Positions 45,811-58,372 of a stretch of DNA of 64,000 nt are shown here, piece after piece; positions within the stretch are counted from its first letter, which is position 1; each line of letters starts with the position of its first letter. The DNA is from Pomphorhynchus laevis. Taxonomy: Eukaryota > Acanthocephala > Palaeacanthocephala > Echinorhynchida > Pomphorhynchidae. The notes beneath the pieces are model-generated. The model worked only from the letters and a program-made list of their open reading frames with translations. It did no database searches and was not told the DNA's origin. The DNA lies in NCBI GenBank assembly GCA_012934845.2, contig WNNJ02000861.1, positions 124,001-188,000 on the forward strand, given 5' to 3'. Both the position numbers and the translations under genes were made by a program.

Positions 45811-48615
45811 TCTCTAACCTCTGTTAACATCTTCATTAAATTACCTTATTTGATATTTCTCTAACCTCTGCTAACGTATTAAGTAAATTACCTTATTTGA
45901 TATTTCGCTAACCACTGTTAACTAATTAAGTAAATTACCTAATTTGATATTTCTCTAACCTCTGCTAACGTATTAAATAAATTACCTTACTTGATATTTC
46001 TCTAACCTCTGTAAGCATCTTCAAAATATTACCTTATTTAATTTTTCGCTAAGCTCTGCTAACGTATTAAGTAAATTACCTTATTTGATATTTCTCTAAC
46101 CTCTGTTAACATCTTCAGTAAATTACCTTATTTGATATTTCTCTTAGCTCTGCTAACGTATTAAGTATATTACCTTATTTGACATTTCGCTAACCTCTGC
46201 TAACTAATTAAGTTAATTACCTAATTTCATATTACTCTAATTTCTGTTTACATCTTCAGTAAATAACCTTTTTTGATATTTCGCTAACCTCTGGTAACAA
46301 CTTCAGTAAATTACCTTATTTGATATTTATCTAACCTCTGCTAACGTATTAAGTAAATTACCTTATTTGATATTTCTCTAACCTCTGCTAACGTATTGCT
46401 AAATTACTTTATTTGGCATTTCTCTAACCTCTGTTAACGTCTTATGTAAATTACCTTAATTGATATTTCTCTAACCTCTGCTAACATCTTCAGTAAATTA
46501 CCTTATTTGATATTTTTCTAACCTCTGTTAACATCTTCAGTAAATTACCTTATTTGATATTTCTCTAACCTATGTTAGCATCTTCATTAAATTAGCTTAC
46601 TTGATATTTCTCTAACATCTGTTAACATCTTCAGTGAATTTACCTGACTTGATATTTCTCTAACCTCTAATAACATCTTCAGTAAATTACTTTATTTGAT
46701 ATTTCGCTAACTTCTGTTAATATATTCAGTTAATTACCTTATTTAATATATCACTAACTTCTGCAAACATCTTCAGTAAATTACATTATTTGATACTTCT
46801 TTAACCTCTGGTAACATCTTCAGGATATTAACTTATTTGATATTTCTCTAACCTTTGTTAACATCTTTAGTACATTACCCTATTTGATATTTCGCAAAAC
46901 TGTTAGCAATTTCAGTAAATTACTTTATTTGATATTTCACTAATCTCTGTTAGCATATTCAGAAAGTAGACTTGTTTGATATTTCTCTAATCTTTTTTAA
47001 CATTTTTAGTAAGTTATCTTATTTGATATTTCTCTAACCTCTGGTAACATCGTCAGTAAATTACCTTATTTGATATTTCGCTAACCTCTGTTAAAATCTT
47101 CAGTAAATTACCTTAATTGATATTTCTCTAACCTCTGGTAACATTTTCAGTAAATTACCTTATTTGATATTTCTCTAACCTCTGTTAACATATTCAGTAA
47201 ATTACCTAATTTGATATTTCTCTAAACTTTGGCAACATCTTTAGTAAATAACCTTACTTGATATTTGTCTAACCTCCGTTAACATCTTCAGTAAATTACC
47301 TTATTTGATATTTATTTATCCTCGGCTAACGTATTAAGTAAATTACCTTGTTTGATATTTCGCTAACGTCTGTTAACTAATTAAGTAAATTACCTAATTT
47401 GATATTTCTATATCCTCTGCTAACGTATTAATTAAATTACCTTACTTGATATTTCTCTAACCTCTCTTAGCATCTTCATTAAATTACGTTATTTGATATT
47501 TTGCTAACCTCTGCTTACGTATTAAGTAAATTACCTTATTTAAAATTTCTCTAACTCTCTTTACATCTTCAGTAAATTACCTTATTTAATATTTCTCTAA
47601 CCTCTGCTTACTTAATAAGTAAATTACCTTATTTGATATTTCGCTAACCTATGTTAATTAATTAAGTAAATTACCTAATTTGATATTTCTTTAACCTCTG
47701 TTAACATCTTCAGTAAATTACTTATTTGATATTTCTCTAACCTCTGTTAGCATCTTCATTTAAATACCTTATTTGATATTTCGCTAACCTCTGTTAACTA
47801 ATTAAGTAAATTACCTAATTTGATATTCTTCTAACCTCTGTTAACATCGTCAGTAAATTACCTTATTTGATATTTCTCTAACCTCTGTTAGCATCTTCAT
47901 TAAATTACGTTATTTGATATTTTGCTAACTTCTGCTAACGTATTAATTAAATTACCTTACTTGATATTTCTTAACTCTCTTTAAATCTTCAGTAAATTAC
48001 CTTATTTGATATTTCTCTAACTTCTGCTTACTTAATAAGTAAATTACCTTATTTGATATTTCTCTAACATCTGTTAACTAATAAAGTAAATTACCTAATT
48101 TGATATTCCTCTAACCTCTGTTAACATCGTCAGTAAATTACCTTATTTGATATTTCTCTAACCTCTGTTAACTAATAAAGTAAATTAACTAATTTCATAT
48201 TCCTCTAACCTCTGTTAACATCGTCAGTAAATTACCTTATTTGATATTTCTCTAACCTCTGTTAGCATCTTCATTAAAGTACGTTATTTGATATTTTGCT
48301 AACTTCTGCTAACGTATTAAGTAAATTACCTTATTTAAAATTTCTCTCTCTCTTTACATCTTCAGTAAATTACCTTATTTAATATTTCTCTAACCTCTGC
48401 TTACTTAATAAGTAAAATACCTTATTTGATATTTCTCTAACCTCTGTTAACTAATAAAGTAAATTACCTAATTTGATATTCCTCTAACCTCTGCTAACGT
48501 ATTAACATCGTCTGTAAATTACCTTATTTGATATTTCTATAACCTCTATTAACATCTTCAGTAAATTTCTTTATTTGATATTTCTCTAACCTTTGCTAAC
48601 TTCTTCAGTTAATTT
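45811..48615 (+). repeat. Satellite array, about 58 units of 47-48 bp
   Basis: Unit phrase: TTACCTTATTTGATATTTC, TCTAACCTCTGTTAAC, then one of three linkers (ATCTTCAGTAAA, GTATTAAGTAAA or TAATTAAGTAAA). Linker types alternate non-randomly, and a run of units containing CTCTCTTTACATC followed by CTGCTTACTTAATAAG recurs near 47555, 47975 and 48345, giving a higher-order period of about 370-420 bp. No spacers, so it is not a CRISPR. No open frames. Confidence 0.85.
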
Positions 48616-49090
48616 ACCTATTGGCTTCTTGTATTTTCTTTCTACTTTCATTGAGATGCTATGTAAGTGCACCAGTGTCTGTTCATATTTCACTTAATAC
48701 TTATGCTTATCAATACGATGGGATAAACCATGTCGGGTTTGACCTTTCCATTATCACATTCATCACAAGGTATTTAGTATAGGACACAATCTCAATTATA
48801 TTTGGGTTTTTTCTTAGAAATATTGTGAAATTCTGGAATTTTACTATTATATTCAATAACGCTATAGTTTTGATCTAACATTGTTTGCCTTAAGATATGA
48901 TGTCATTATTGTCCATGTAAGATATCCACAACTCGGAAGACTACGTATTACCTCATCTCTTCTATTATTTAGTGTGAATTTGCACGTACCAGTTTTAAGA
49001 GCAATTTTCCCTGATGATAACATATGTTATCGAAAAATCGAATTTTTAATATAAATTTTGCACGCTCTCCTAATTATACAATATTTAAAA
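48616..49090 (-). mobile_element. Canonical Penelope-like element scrap (endonuclease remnant and hammerhead-like end)
   Basis: On the minus strand 48790-48620 shows a C-x2-C pair (PCDECDNG) followed by weakly GIY-YIG-like sequence in more than one frame. 49011-49090 (plus sense) is a second copy of the PLE terminal sequence at 5836-5935, with CTGATGATAAC, a palindromic stem and GAAA. Fossil. Confidence 0.4.
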
Positions 49091-49245
49091 AATTAGTGAA
49101 CAATCAATTTGTAATATTATTTATTTATTTGAAAATTGAATTTGTAAGAAACATAATGTAGATACATTAAGGATAAAAATTATCTCTTTTATATTTTATT
49201 TAAAAGAATAATATTTGTAAAGTAAGCACATATTTTCATATTTGT

Positions 49246-49256
49246 AAATTCAAAAT

Positions 49257-49291
<35 letters not shown>

Positions 49292-49303
49292 CAAAATTAT
49301 TAT
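49246..49303 (+). repeat. Poly(A) tract of about 29 flanked by 12-15 bp direct repeats
   Basis: AAATTCAAAATTATT stands on both sides of an uninterrupted A run (49261-49289). The arrangement resembles a target-site duplication around a tail-only retrotransposition event. Confidence 0.6.
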
Positions 49304-49369
49304 TACCAGCGAGCGGTTAATACATAGCAATTCGAATGTATAAGTTAATGGTATGATATAAATATATTT

Positions 49370-50010
49370 ATATTTACCATAAAATATAAATATTTCTGCT
49401 TATATTTATTTAAATACAAATCTATTGAATCTTTTGAATCTTCAAATGTTATGATCTACATTATCTATCAATAACAATAAAGCAATTGTTAAACGAATTT
49501 TATTTTAATTATATATCTTAAAAATATCTATATTTTTAACCGCTCTAAATGTAATATACACTATTACAGCATAACTACTTCATCTAAATATTAGATTTTA
49601 AAATTGTTCTGTTGTGTAGAATTATAAAATATTTTATAATTTAAGAACCACATAAACTGGCTCAAGTATAAAGTAAAAACCTTAGCAAAATAGATTAGCA
49701 ATTCTATATTCTTCTGCAGGTATAACGTTAAAAATGTCTTTGTAAACTTTGAATTTAAAAGTCAAACCATCAGTTGAAAATAAAATCAATTCCTCATTTC
49801 TTTAAAGGCCAACAACAACAGATAATTTTTTAATTATCTGTTGTTGATTTTTTAATTATCTTTTATTAAGCAGAAATATAAATATTTCTGCTTATATTTA
49901 TTTAAATACAAATCTATTGAATCTTTTGAATCTTCAAATGTTATGATCTACATTATCTATCAATAACAATAAAGCAATTGTTAAACGAATTTTATTTTAA
50001 TTATATATCT
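49370..50010. repeat. Duplicated repeat block and partial third copy
   Basis: 49375-49830 repeats 44335-44800. 49873-50010 repeats the first 135 bases of it again. Between them 49813-49846 is a 15-bp hairpin (CAACAACAGATAATT, TTTT, complement), where the repeat seems to fold back on itself. Confidence 0.65.
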
Positions 50011-50105
50011 GTGTAAATATTTAAATTTTATTAATTTATTATTACGGTAATATTATAAAATTATATATCATAGTAATATTTTTTAATCCAAACAAATAAT
50101 AGGAG

Positions 50106-50409
50106 AAGTGGAGGATCAAGCAGAAGTAGTGCCTCAAGTAGCAGTAGCCGTTCTGGAACAAGATCTAGCTCTCACCGCAGTGGAAGTATAAGGTCTAGAA
50201 TCAGCGGTACGATAACCAGGAGCGGCAATCCTGACAGAAGCGACCAAATAAGCAGCAGTCACGGGACAATTAGCAGAACAGTTAGCAGCAGAGAATCCAT
50301 AAGTGGTGGTGGGCCATTGTTAGCAGCTTTACCGCTGATTTCCGCCTCTCGAAATACTATTATAAAAAGCGACTTGCACGAAAATACATTACGGAGAAAT
50401 CAAATAAGG
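50106..50409 (+). CDS. Ser/Arg-rich internal exon of an unknown host gene
   Basis: Open for 101 codons in one frame without a Met at its start. It is preceded by ACAAATAATAG and followed by ATAAG-GTAAGAA, a near-perfect donor. The first 70 residues are low-complexity Ser, Arg and Gly (RSGGSSRSSASSSSSRSG, then HRSGSIRSRISG); the last 30 are ordinary (LLAALPLISASRNTIIKSDL). Phase 1 in and phase 2 out. Its base composition is GC-richer than the surroundings, with AGC/AGT serine codons repeated. SR-type stretches occur in splicing factors and in many disordered regions, so no function is claimed. Partner exons were not found within the window. Confidence 0.6.
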
Positions 50410-51943
50410 TAAGAATAAGTAAAATACGTGTGTCATTTTAAACTTAAGTAACTTTGGATCACGATAGTTACAACCGAAATGATTTTATGCATATGTGCGA
50501 TCTACTTCATATGCACATTTTTATGCTCAGATGACGTCATATGTACATGATTTTGTATTATAACAAGAGAGCTTGTCTGAATTTCGGCAATAAAAATGAA
50601 TTTTACTAAGAATAATGCATACTGTTTAACGTACTCTTGTTCGAGCTTTACCTTCTAAATAGCGTGTCTATATAAGTTCTAATGTAAAACAATATTACTT
50701 ATATTTTTAAATCATTTTTCGACGTCAATAATAATTATCACGATAAAATAATTATATTTTTTTACAAATATGAAAAATGTCAAGTTCGACATGAAATCAA
50801 TTCTAATCGGAATAAATTTTTTTCAGATTATTTTCCAGCTAACTTTATTGGCCAGACAAAAAGGCGGGAAAAGGCTCCCAGTTTAAATGAAAATTTTATT
50901 TCCAATTGAATAAAATGAACATTTTCTTTTTAATGACAAAGGGTATTATTCAATTTAATTTTTAGCAATTTATATCGATTCATTTATAGCAATTTATATA
51001 AAGCTATTTTATCATTTTTACTGATTTATATCTATTTATTATTCACGGTATTTCGCCGATTTGCATAATGTTAAATAAGCAAATGTTTGTGATATTGAAA
51101 GTTGTATTTAAATATGAAACATTGATTTAAAAACTACATATTTAATTTAATTGAATAACTTTAATTTAATAAATTACATCTAATTTATAACATCTTATTT
51201 TAGCATTAGGTAATTATCATTTGGTCATTTTCGTTTGACTGCAAAAACTTTGAGATTACGATGCAGTAAATACAATGTAAAATTTTTCTGTCGTGCAGAA
51301 TTGAAAATTGCATTATAATTAAAGAACCACATAAACGAACTCAAGTAAAAAGTCAAAGGCCACTATAATTGTAAATTTAAGATATTGTTTCCACAATTAG
51401 TGAAGTTGACAGTTAACCTAATTTACTCGTTACAGTATAATGACCAAATTATGAGGTAGCTTCATCACGGTGCAACGGACATTGATGACTCCCAATTAAT
51501 TCCACGAGTGTAGTGGTAATGGAAATAGTTATACTCAATTCGACAAAGTCTTCCCTTCTTCTTCCCGATTCACAGTTTGAAGGACTTCAACGTACTAACG
51601 AAGGCATAACTCGGCTCGTTCATAATATCTAAATCATTCATAGAAAGATCAATATACAACCGAATTTCCAGTGAACTCGAGCCCTAGCGAGGCTAGTAGA
51701 GGTATGCAGGCTTGACCCGCACGTATCCTTTGCCGGGATCACAAAGTCACTTTAACGGAAGTAGACTAATTGTTTTTATTGTATTTTAATTTTAAGTTTA
51801 TTTGTAATCATTATTTTAATAATGACAATCTAAATAATTTTATGCACATGTGATATCGGCTGCGTAGTCGCGGAAATAAAGAAGGCAACTACTCAACATT
51901 TTGCTTAATTTTTTTATTATTTTTATAATTATTTATATATTAT
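50410..51943. other. Mostly AT-rich sequence without supported genes
   Basis: 51230-51370 is a diverged relative of the repeat at 44590-44680 (GAACCACATAAACGAACTC). 51470-51780 is less AT-rich and may be an old element, but no motif is recognisable. Confidence 0.45.
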
Positions 51944-52320
51944 ATGCTGACGAAATCGGCATGGACTTTTATTCGTAAACATCAATCAGTTCATGTTTGT
52001 TCATTATGCTCTGTTCTACTCTTGATATGTAAACAGTCATATGATCTAACTAAAGTTATGAAAAGTCTACTTTCCTTCTTAAATGGTGAAGTAGACTGTA
52101 GTTACAATGTAATAATGAAATTTATTCTAAACGCTTGTTCACAAAAGTCGAAATGTAGAAAATGTAATGATTTGTTACGGAATTTTAGCGTTAAGCATAC
52201 AATGAGTAGGATATAACTAATTTCTACATAAGCAGACAAGGTTGCAGATGTTTGTGGTTTTTGTAAACTTCGTAAAGGCATTAGATTCCATAAGCCATAA
52301 ACTTTTTTTTGATAATTTGA
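51944..52320 (+). mobile_element. Possible LINE RT scrap and an unassigned 90-codon frame
   Basis: 51944-52216 is an open frame with a CRKC pair and no recognisable family. Just after it (52236-52320) the sequence reads MFVVFVNFVKALDSISHKLF, which resembles motif A of a LINE RT (usually VDF.KAFDSV.H). The two may be parts of one decayed element. Weak. Confidence 0.35.
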
Positions 52321-52325
52321 GATAA

Positions 52326-53722
52326 CTATTTAAACTCATTGAAACGGAAGACGCTCGGGGTCACTGTTAAATTATCAAAATCGAAATGGTAGAAAATATA
52401 TTAAATTTTCGATTCCTGTTTGGAATCATCATCAGAAATCTGAATATGGTAAAATGTTAAATATATAAAAAGAATAAAAGAAAAACAAAGATGCACATTA
52501 GGTAGATCCTCACGTTTTGCTCCCAGATCTACGACTGTATTAACAAACTTTACAAAGAACGATGCTCAATCACGATTTAGAATTAAACGGTAACCATTAT
52601 TCTCATTTAAATTCTTCAACCCAGAGTGACTCTCATATCCCCCTTTCAAATTTTCTTTGGACAAAATAATGACTTCAATATTATCAAAATCAGTTTTGTC
52701 CTGTAATTAATGCGTGCTGAGCCACAGCTGTAGGCAGTAGTGCCTAGGGCTGATCGATGTTCTTTTACTCAGGTTTTTAAAAACCTACCAGTTTGTACTA
52801 TATAAAAGAGAACTCAATCAAGGTAGTTAATCCGATAAAAAACTCATTTTATCGCATTGGTCCTTTTTACACTAGCCATCATTCTAATTTATTTAGAAGT
52901 GCGTTCATTGTACATAAGACCAATGGGCAAATTAGACTATATTATAAACTTTCTCGCACTATATTGAACAAGCTTTGGCACCCATCCACACTCAGGTAGT
53001 GTCAAAAAATGAGATAACTTATCAGGACCAACGACCGGAATTGAAGCATGACTATCAACAACCTTCGTTAAAATATCAAAAAGCTTACTATCAGGATATT
53101 CCAAATCCTTAAAAATACGAATTAGTCTATGAAGCTCACAATTGCGTTTATCATGGGTGCTACACAGTCTAATGGCTCTGAGGCAGAATCCCTTAAAAAT
53201 TCCTAATTTTGTACCCACACTGTGGCTACTAGACCAATGTAGATATCAGTCCGTTTCTGTTGGTTTTTGGAACACGTCAGTGGAGAAATTTGATACATTG
53301 ATCAACAAGTCTAAAAAGCTAAGACAGTTATCCTGTGACCAGGTCACATTTAATTTTATACAAGGATGGCGAGCATTTAGAAACTCAATAAACCAGGAAG
53401 AACTGTCTTTACCTTCTGGCCAAATGACAAAATTATCATCTATGTATCTACGCCAGAAGATTGGTTTTATAATATACTCGGTCATTGCAGTTATTTCAAA
53501 GTCTTCTATAAATATATCCGCCTGGCAGCACACCGGGAGGACCTACCTAACGTAATTTTCGTTTTTCTTTTCTTCTTTTTATATCCTTAACATTTTACCT
53601 GTTTCAGATTTATGATGATTATTCCAAACTAGAATCGAAAATTCAATAAATTTTGTACATCATGCAACGCGTCTTGTCATTTCGATTTTGATGACTATTT
53701 AAACTATTTGGTGCTTTATTAC
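52326..53722 (-). mobile_element. Canonical Penelope-like element relic between inverted terminal copies
   Basis: Left arm 52326-52505 and right arm 53555-53722 are inverted copies of one sequence (ATCAAAATCGAAATG, TTTTCGATTC.GTTTGGAAT, GGTAAAATGTTAA). Between them, on the minus strand, is the RT palm and thumb of a canonical Penelope element: WRRYIDDNFVIW (motif C), NARHPCIKLNVTWSQDN, LSFLDLLI, FQKPTETD (frame 53533-53246) and GTKLGIFKGFCLRAIRLC (53218-52937). Both arms carry a CTGATGA-stem-GAAA-like motif. Inverted terminal copies are a known feature of PLE insertions. It is 5'-truncated and broken several times. Confidence 0.7.
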
Positions 53723-55300
53723 ATAAATCTAAGTATGTGATAAGTTCTTAATCTGTTCATGACTTTATTGATTATAATATCCGAAGCATTTCTTCAAAGT
53801 AAAAAACGTTCTTAAATAGAATAGGCTGAGCATCCTTTTTTAAGTTTATTTCTCATCGATTTGCAATCTTGTATTAAGAATGCGATCGCATCTTCTTTAT
53901 TGCATTCAGATGACCGCGCACTTCTTATAACTAATTCTGATATACACGAAAGTGACGAGGCAAAGTGACTATGCCTTAACTTATGACAGTGGGTAAATTA
54001 GACTCCATTATCAACTTTCTCACCCTATTTTGAACGAGCTACAAACTGAACAAGTCTGTAGAATTGTTTTCGAGAATATTATCGGTCTAATGAGTTTGAA
54101 GTTAAGCTTAATAAAACAAAAGGCATAAAATTCCAAGCGAAAGGTCAATTATTTAAGCTGGATTCTTTCACTTTTCATTTAAAGAATTAAATTGTCAATA
54201 TTTCTGTTACCTTAGAGTAACTCTTATTTTGAGATGGATCTTTAACTTCCATATCACGAATATCATCGTTAAAATTGCCTCCACAATTCAAAGACTGCCA
54301 TAATTCAGAAGTGTATGCTTTGATTCGTAACTTAAGTATTTTTGTATAATACCAGATAGTAGAATCATCTATGATCTTTCAGTAATCTACCAGGTTTTAC
54401 TATAACTAATTTCCACATAATAAACTTTATATAGTGGAATTATCTAAAGTCGAATTTTTATTATCAAAAAAGTATCTTGCACACTAGCTCTAATTGTTAG
54501 AACACCTCTCTTTTTTAAAATTAAGAATCGGTTTTCTCTACCAGTAACTTTTGATTCCGTACAGCATTTCAAAAATTAGCACCAAAATCTCGTTTAATCA
54601 ACTGCAAGCATCTTAGCTCTCACTATATCCTTTCAATACCTGTAGAATGGATTATCTAATGATAAGAAATCGTTGGTATTGCACTTTTCCCTACATAGCT
54701 ATCATCACAAATTTCGTGTTAATCCATTAGTATGTCATTAGCGTGACTCTAACTGCAAATGCAGATATTGCGGAGAAGACTGCGATGATCTGATGCACGC
54801 CCAAAGTTACAACATATTGCTCAATATGACTTCGAAGCAACTAGACTTAATGAGTTTTTTGTCTCGAAGACACATTTTTACGTGTTAATTTGGTGTATCC
54901 TGTACAGCGGATTATTTCCATCGCTGGTAGCTTAGCGGGATTGTAAGATAAAACTCATGTAATTATTTATGGCTCGATTATAAATAATCATTCCCGAAGT
55001 TTATTATAATTATTACGATCACATAATTAATAATAAATATTATAACAATCGAATTAAGATGGCATAGAGATATCTCTAGGCACATAGATCTTGGCCGTAA
55101 CAAGACGTTGTGGCTACCTTGAAACGCGAAATTGCACTGTCATTAGTCAAGAAATAGTCAATTTGCCTCGCCACTTTCGTTTCTATTTTTTGATTAGACC
55201 TAAAGGACAAAATAGAAACTAGTGCAGTGTATTTATGCGCTTTATTATAGTAGTTGAAAAGTTAGAGTAGTTCAATTTTATGTAATTAACATTTGAAATG
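53723..55300. other. No supported gene
   Basis: Old, unassigned sequence. 54730-54830 has a short CKCRYCGEDCDDLMH stretch similar to the zinc-finger ends of LINE ORF2 proteins, but too short to assign. Confidence 0.35.
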
Positions 55301-55640
55301 TACAGTAGTCATTCTCTTTGCACGGTAGACAATAATGCCAACTACCAATAAACCGATACGGCTTTCCTCCTGGTAACCGGCTCCATTTGCAGCATCTACT
55401 TTTGATAATATTTTAGCTTCATGATTCAATGCAAAATAAAAATTATTTATTGAAAAACAAAATAAAAACAGATATTTTATATGTGATGAAATATCACATA
55501 TATGAATTTCTGATATACAATCACATAAGTTATGGAGTTGGATAAATCATCACATGAAAATTGTGAACAACAATATATTGTAGAGTCAGCACGATGCCTA
55601 AGATTGAGCTGAACAATAACAGGAGTTAGAAAATCTGAGA
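55300..55640 (-). pseudogene. Inverted copy of the region flanking adenylosuccinate synthetase exon 13; possible small exon
   Basis: On the minus strand this matches 27575-27680 and then 28230-28440, skipping the SINE and exon 13. A frame from about 55430 to 55290 reads NHEAKILSKVDAANGAGYQE, ESRIGLLVVGIIVYRAKRM and TTVHFKC, then stop. It has a short hydrophobic stretch followed by basic residues, like a membrane stop-transfer sequence, but no start or acceptor of its own was established. Confidence 0.4.
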
Positions 55641-55737
55641 TACTACAAAGTTAATAAATTTTTCAAAATGAAAAAGAACTCAATGATAAAATATATTTGA
55701 ATTCTTAATTATATAATTTCTGCAATTATTTTCTACT

Positions 55738-56010
55738 GAACTTGATAAGTAACAACAGCAATACCAGTGATGAGTCATTAGATAAACGAAATTCAAGGAG
55801 ACTGAAGTCACTAAACAGTAGCAGAATTATTGACGACGAAATCGTGAAAACATATTTCGATCTTAGTTACATGTATGCATAAACTGTTTTGTTTTATTGT
55901 TACATTAAACGTTTAGCGCATTTGTGCTCATCATAACCACTGCAGTTCTCATCCCAATTATCCTAATAGGCACTTTTGTGACTTTCAGCATTTTTATCAC
56001 AACATTGTAG
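55738..56010 (+). CDS. Small membrane-tail gene, unit e (last two exons)
   Basis: Exon to 55872 reads SNNSNTSDESLDKRNSRRL, then KSLNSSRIIDDEIVKTYFDL and SY; a 44-nt intron (55873-55916, GTATGC to GTTTAG) follows; the last exon 55917-56010 reads AFVLIITTAVLIPIILIGTF, then VTFSIFITTL and TAG. Both splice sites and the frame across them are intact. The product would be hydrophilic with a single hydrophobic C-terminal segment, like a tail-anchored or type I membrane protein. The upstream start was not found; an acceptor may lie near 55746. Same family as 33.7-34.7 and 58.4 kb. Function unknown. Confidence 0.5.
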
Positions 56011-57660
56011 ATGCACATGTTGTTGCTTAAAAAGAAAATGAACGACTTACTATCATTTAAATGAAAAAAATTAAACTTTATTCTTGTTTGTCTTTAAAAC
56101 ACCAACGACACTTATTTTTGAAAGATATGCTACGTAAAGCTACCATAAACAGGTGATGTACCGTGCAATGACGAAGAGGAAAATAGTTGTAGTAATAAAT
56201 AGATTAGAACGTAGTGATCTCATAAATTTGTACCATAAAGCCGTGTGAATTATGTTCGATTGTTATATTGTGATAGAAGACATCAGCTACACATAGCATA
56301 CTATTTCTAGCAGCTTAATTAAGTCGTATCGATAAAATAAAATCGATATGTCTAATAATTTGAAAATGGGGCAAAGTGCTTCTGAAATATATAAGGCACC
56401 ATTGGATTATAAAACAAAAGAATTACGTTCACCTTAGACAACTACAGATAATGTTTCCTGTTCTTGAAAGCTTTAGCTTTGTAACGAATAGGAAGAGCAA
56501 TAACGTATTCTTATTGATTACAAATATTTCAAGTCGATCTATACTAAATTAAAAATAAAAAAATATGAAAACAATTTGAAAATATTCAGTCACTTCAAAT
56601 CAATTGAGTAAATTTCAAATAAGTATAGGGAAATTCTTACGGTTGCTTAGTTTCGGGAAATGAGATTAAATTTAGATACACTCAACCACTCAATTTTCGG
56701 AACATCTACACAATATTTTTGATATTATTAATTATCATATTCTGATATGAACATTTCGTATACAATGAAAATAATTCAACTCTCCCAATACTAATATATC
56801 TGTCAGAAAAAAAACTAAATTAAATCGTTAATTAGATCGTAAATTTATTTAAATCAATAAATTTTAATCGTACTAAAATGTTTGTACGTGGTTGGTTAAC
56901 TGCTCCAACAAAATGAATATTTCGTAATTCTAAATCAGCAATTATAAATCGCATTGTAAGCAATGCTCATCAAATACAGATTTCTTAGAAGATCGAGATA
57001 ACATTTGAATTCATAAACAACATCGAATACTTGTTTAAAGCAGGTATGGTAAAGCTAGGATCAATAGGCAGATTTAGCAATTTTAAAAAATTCGGTCAAC
57101 CAATATTCAAGTTCTGGCTACTTATGATCATAGGCTAAAATGTTTAAATATTTTAATTAATATGATTAAATTTATTTAACAAGGATGCTGATGATGCATT
57201 GGATCTTTACAATGATGTACAGTTTAAAAGGGTACGAATTTCACACATTTACGTGCAAGCGAAGAAATGTAGACGTTTAGAATCATTGATCAATAAAGTT
57301 TGGCATACATTCCATTTAAATTAAACTTTTCGAACATTAAATTCAGATAATATATGCATATTATAAAAATTGTAATGTGGCAATTTCATAAAGGGTCTGG
57401 CTACTTTTATCTATTCTATTATACTTTGACACAGTTTCATCTTGTACCACTGACTTAACAACAAATTTTAGATTTATTAAGAAATCTATAATCGAATTTA
57501 AAAAAGTGATAAATGTATTACTTTAATGTTTCATAATATCAGATGACTATTATTGAGATACAGAAAAATATGTCATTTCGGCAACACGAAAAATCCAAAT
57601 GATTCACATTCTAACCAGTGAATGTTTTTCTACCAAAAACGTACATATTTGAATAAATGT
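56011..57660. repeat. Repeat mosaic matching 34.0-36.4 kb and, inverted, 12.3-13.0 kb
   Basis: 56020-56410 follows the same order as downstream of unit b and d at 34.0-35.0 kb. 56440-56700 matches 35870-36130. 56750-57510 is the reverse complement of 12600-13010. 57520-57640 matches 29950-30060. The shared order shows that whole gene-plus-flank blocks were duplicated. Confidence 0.6.
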
Positions 57661-58095
57661 AGGTAATGGACTTGCAGATTTTGATTTAATAGAACTGCAC
57701 TGAATTGATGTCTCTACATTGTTGCAGTTGCAACGTTTGATCAGCAGTGTGCAGAAGTTGTGTTTGTTCGAAGACAGGTAGCTTCTGTACTAATTGTTCA
57801 GCCAAAGATGTACAAATCGGGCCCCGGTCACATCTAACATGGACGGACTTGATCATTACTCTAGTATCTACTCTCAGATACCGATTACTAGTATATTGCC
57901 TAGCTCAACAACTTCTGAATATTCAAGTATGTTTGTATCATTTGCATTGAAGTGCACGGCCGAAAACTGTGATACAACACATAACATATAAACGGATAAT
58001 CATCAGACCGACTGCTGTTGTCATGAATGGCTGTTTATTAACTTTAATACATTATTAATTATGCTGATTATGAATTTTCAGTAGAATTTGATTTC
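57661..58095 (+). repeat. Repeat block, second copy of 43841-44330
   Basis: About 90 percent similar by eye over 430 bases. Lies 280 bases upstream of the start codon of unit f. Non-coding as far as can be judged. Confidence 0.55.
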
Positions 58096-58372
58096 AATAG
58101 CCTCACAAAAGCTTAGAATTTTATCAATACATTTCATGTTTACATTCTAAACATGTAAAATTATCATTTGTATATTTTCTGTAATTGTATCTTTACTTTT
58201 TAACTTTTACCTAATCAGATGAACCTTTTTTAAAATGCGTACATATACATTATTTAATAATTTCTGCGGTGTAATATAAAAATTTGTGATTTATAAAATA
58301 ATAATCATCGTATTTTGTACTTTTTAAGTTTTACAGCATTTTAAGTAAAATATAGGTAATTTATTCTGTAGA

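Noticed and set aside
45811-48615. Regular short repeats as a CRISPR array
   Set aside because: Units are directly contiguous with no unique spacers, diverge gradually and sit in eukaryotic DNA; this is a satellite.
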